The notes under the pieces were generated by a model. It was given only the letters and a program-made list of their open reading frames with translations, was not told where the DNA came from and searched no databases. From an uncultured Burkholderiales bacterium (GTDB taxonomy: Bacteria; Pseudomonadota; Gammaproteobacteria; Burkholderiales; Burkholderiaceae_E), in assembly GCA_903923345.1 (NCBI GenBank), contig CAIXXI010000368.1:1-7201 (forward strand): a DNA stretch of 7,201 nucleotides, written 5' to 3'. Of the stretch, positions 5,974-7,201 are shown one piece after another (within the stretch, counting starts at the first letter, position 1; every line of letters begins with the position of its first letter). The translations under genes and the position numbers were made by a program.

Positions 5974-6136
5974 CCGTCTGCTTGAAATCCTGGTCTGCCC
6001 GATCTGCAAGGGTCCGCTGCGCTACGACAAATCGGCCCAGGAACTGATCTGTCAGGCCGACCGTCTGGCTTACCCGATCCGTGACGGCATCCCGGTGATG
6101 CTGGAGAATCAGGCCCGGGCCCTGCCCGAGTCGTGA
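5966..6136 (+). CDS. ycaR: YcaR/Trm112-like small zinc-ribbon protein (UPF0434)
   Basis: A 56-residue protein of the Trm112/UPF0434 family. It shows LLEILVCPICKGPLRYDK (5-22), ELICQADRLAYPIRDGIPVML (26-46) and cysteines C11, C14 and C29, the same three as E. coli YcaR as I recall it. A small metal-binding or chaperone-like role is known for eukaryotic Trm112; the bacterial function is not settled. I chose GTG 5966, which has a strong GGAGGAG Shine-Dalgarno sequence 7 nt upstream. It overlaps the lpxK stop by 8 nt in another frame, and its own stop overlaps the kdsB start (GTGA). Its position between lpxK and kdsB is the same as in E. coli. Confidence 0.93.
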   Translation: MDSRLLEILVCPICKGPLRYDKSAQELICQADRLAYPIRDGIPVMLENQARALPES

Positions 6137-6939
6137 ATGCGCCCTTGAATTTTGTCGCGCTGGTGCCGGCGCGAATGGCATCCAGCCGCTTGCCCGACAA
6201 GCCCCTTGCCCTGATTGGCGGCATCCCGATGGTGATTCGTGTCGCCCGGCAGGCGCTGGCCTCGGGTGCACGACAGGTTGCGATTGCCACCGATTCGCAG
6301 CAGGTAATCGATGCGGCCCGGTCGTACGGCATCGACGCGCTGATGACCCGGGCTGATCATGCGTCGGGCACAGCCCGTCTGGCCGAGGCCGTCGCCCAGT
6401 TGGGCCTCGACCCCGATGAGATCGTCGTCAACGTGCAAGGCGACGAGCCATTGATTCCGCCGTCGCTGATCGGCGAAGTCGCCAGACTGCTGGCGGCCCA
6501 GCCCGACTGCCCGATGGCCACGGCGGCCCACCCGATCGAATCGGTGGCGGACTTCCTCTCGCCCCATGTGGTCAAGGTGGTGACCGACCGGATGCAGCGG
6601 GCGCTGTATTTCTCGCGCGCCCCGATCCCGTTCGAGCGCGATGCGATGCCCGGCTTTCCAAAAGAGCTGCCCGACCGCCTGCCGGCTGCCGGCCATGTGC
6701 TGCGCCACGTCGGTTTGTATGCCTATCGCGCTGCGTTCCTGGCGGCTTATCAGCAGCTCGACGCGTCCCCGCTGGAGTCGATCGAGGCACTCGAGCAATT
6801 GCGCGTTCTGTGGAATGGCCATCGAATCGCGGTGCTGACGGTGCCACAGGCGCCGCCAGCCGGCATCGACACGCCAGCCGACCTGGAGCGGGTGCGCCGC
6901 GCCGTCGAGTCGATCGAAACCCTGAACAGGCCGCATTGA
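6133..6939 (+). CDS. kdsB: 3-deoxy-manno-octulosonate cytidylyltransferase (CMP-Kdo synthetase)
   Basis: Activates Kdo with CTP to CMP-Kdo, the donor for adding Kdo to lipid A, in the cytosol. It has 268 residues, slightly longer than E. coli (248). Motifs in order are VPARMASSRLPDKPLA (11-26), ATDSQQVIDAA (52-62), MTRADHASGTARLAEAV (71-87), NVQGDEPLIPP (100-110, with probable Mg-binding D104), VVKVVTD...ALYFSRAPIPFERD (146-170), HVGLYAYR (192-199), SIEALEQLRVLWNG (216-229) and GIDTPADLERV (244-254, with D246 probably the second Mg ligand). The start is GTG 6133, overlapping the ycaR stop TGA. The ATG 4 nt further on is in another frame and stops after three codons. There is no clear ribosome site, so expression probably depends on translational coupling to ycaR. 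Confidence 0.97.
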   Translation: MNAPLNFVALVPARMASSRLPDKPLALIGGIPMVIRVARQALASGARQVAIATDSQQVIDAARSYGIDALMTRADHASGTARLAEAVAQLGLDPDEIVVNVQGDEPLIPPSLIGEVARLLAAQPDCPMATAAHPIESVADFLSPHVVKVVTDRMQRALYFSRAPIPFERDAMPGFPKELPDRLPAAGHVLRHVGLYAYRAAFLAAYQQLDASPLESIEALEQLRVLWNGHRIAVLTVPQAPPAGIDTPADLERVRRAVESIETLNRPH

Positions 6940-7004
6940 CCCTGGCTGCGGTTTGCGGTTAAGGTCGACCGAATATTCTTGATTCTGAAATAGTTGACAC
7001 ACTC

Positions 7005-7201
7005 ATGCGTTTGATCCTTCTCGGTCCGCCCGGTGCGGGCAAGGGCACCCAGGCCAGCTTCATCAAGGAGAAGTTCGGCATTCCCCAGATCTCCACCGGC
7101 GACATGCTTCGCGCCGCGGTCAAGGCGGGCACGCCGCTCGGATTGGCCGCCAAGAAGGTGATGGATTCGGGCGGACTGGTGTCCGACGACATCATCATCG
7201 G
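7005..7201 (+). CDS. adk: Adenylate kinase, 5' part, cut by the right edge
   Basis: Interconverts ATP + AMP and 2 ADP in the cytosol. The first 65 codons and two further bases are present; the family is about 215 residues. It begins MRLILLGPPGAGKGTQA with the P-loop at 7-16, then STGDMLRAAV (30-39), where T31 and R36 belong to the AMP-binding site, and KKVMDSGGLVSDDIII (50-65). ATG 7005 is the natural start, although the bases before it (TTGACACACTC) hold no Shine-Dalgarno sequence. It lies 65 bp after kdsB on the same strand. That gap has no terminator, so adk may be read from the operon. A promoter of its own (TTGCGG 6953-6958, 15 bp, TATTCT 6974-6979) is possible but weak. Confidence 0.97.
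   Translation, partial: MRLILLGPPGAGKGTQASFIKEKFGIPQISTGDMLRAAVKAGTPLGLAAKKVMDSGGLVSDDIII

Noticed and set aside
5526..6332. A 268-codon antisense frame spanning lpxK, ycaR and kdsB
   Set aside because: It crosses three well-supported genes on the other strand, and its Ser/Arg-rich, low-complexity product is typical of a shadow frame.
6994..6999. Perfect TTGACA as a -35 element for adk
   Set aside because: It lies only 5 bp before the adk ATG. Its -10 would fall inside the coding sequence (about 7017-7022, TCCTTC), which does not resemble TATAAT and could not make a full adk mRNA.
6109..7002. A 297-codon open frame antisense to kdsB, longer than kdsB itself
   Set aside because: Its product is Arg/His/Gln-rich and resembles no family, while kdsB on the other strand shows every expected motif. 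Long antisense frames are common in GC-rich genes.

Overview
The window looks like a chromosomal housekeeping segment of a GC-rich betaproteobacterium (Burkholderiales-like). This rests on the protein sequences (Icd, Fe-type SodB, KdsB, Adk), on gene order, and on the run exbB-exbD-lpxK-ycaR-kdsB-adk, which I recall as common in that class. No mobile element, tRNA, rRNA or CRISPR array is visible. Ten protein genes are present, two of them cut by the window edges.

Left part (1-2014). The 5' part of icd (isocitrate dehydrogenase) runs leftward off the edge, with a TATAAT -10 element upstream. Divergent from it is a gene for an exported DUF192 protein. That gene converges on sodB (iron superoxide dismutase), and a perfect 10-bp hairpin lies in the 49-bp gap between them.

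Middle (2015-3771). xseA (exonuclease VII large subunit) lies upstream of sodB on the same strand. sodB probably also has its own promoter, whose -35 element overlaps the xseA stop codon. Between xseA and the rightward operon is a 323-bp non-coding region, the most interesting part of the window. It holds a perfect DnaA box (TTATCCACA) in tandem with an 8/9 box, a third 8/9 box, a consensus-matching IHF site, an AT-rich tract, and a 13-bp inverted repeat that includes the xseA start codon.

Right part (3772-7201). A tightly packed rightward operon encodes ExbB and ExbD (a proton-driven energy-transducing pair), LpxK (lipid A 4'-kinase), a YcaR/Trm112-like small protein and KdsB (CMP-Kdo synthetase). 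Genes overlap or nearly abut (ATGA overlap, 13-bp gap, 8-nt overlap, GTGA overlap), and three start with GTG. LpxK and KdsB both serve lipid A/Kdo assembly, so the operon's theme is the outer membrane and its energisation. adk (adenylate kinase) follows after 65 bp and runs off the right edge.

No wholly new multi-gene system is evident. The candidates worth following are regulatory: the DnaA/IHF-type cluster and the xseA leader hairpin.
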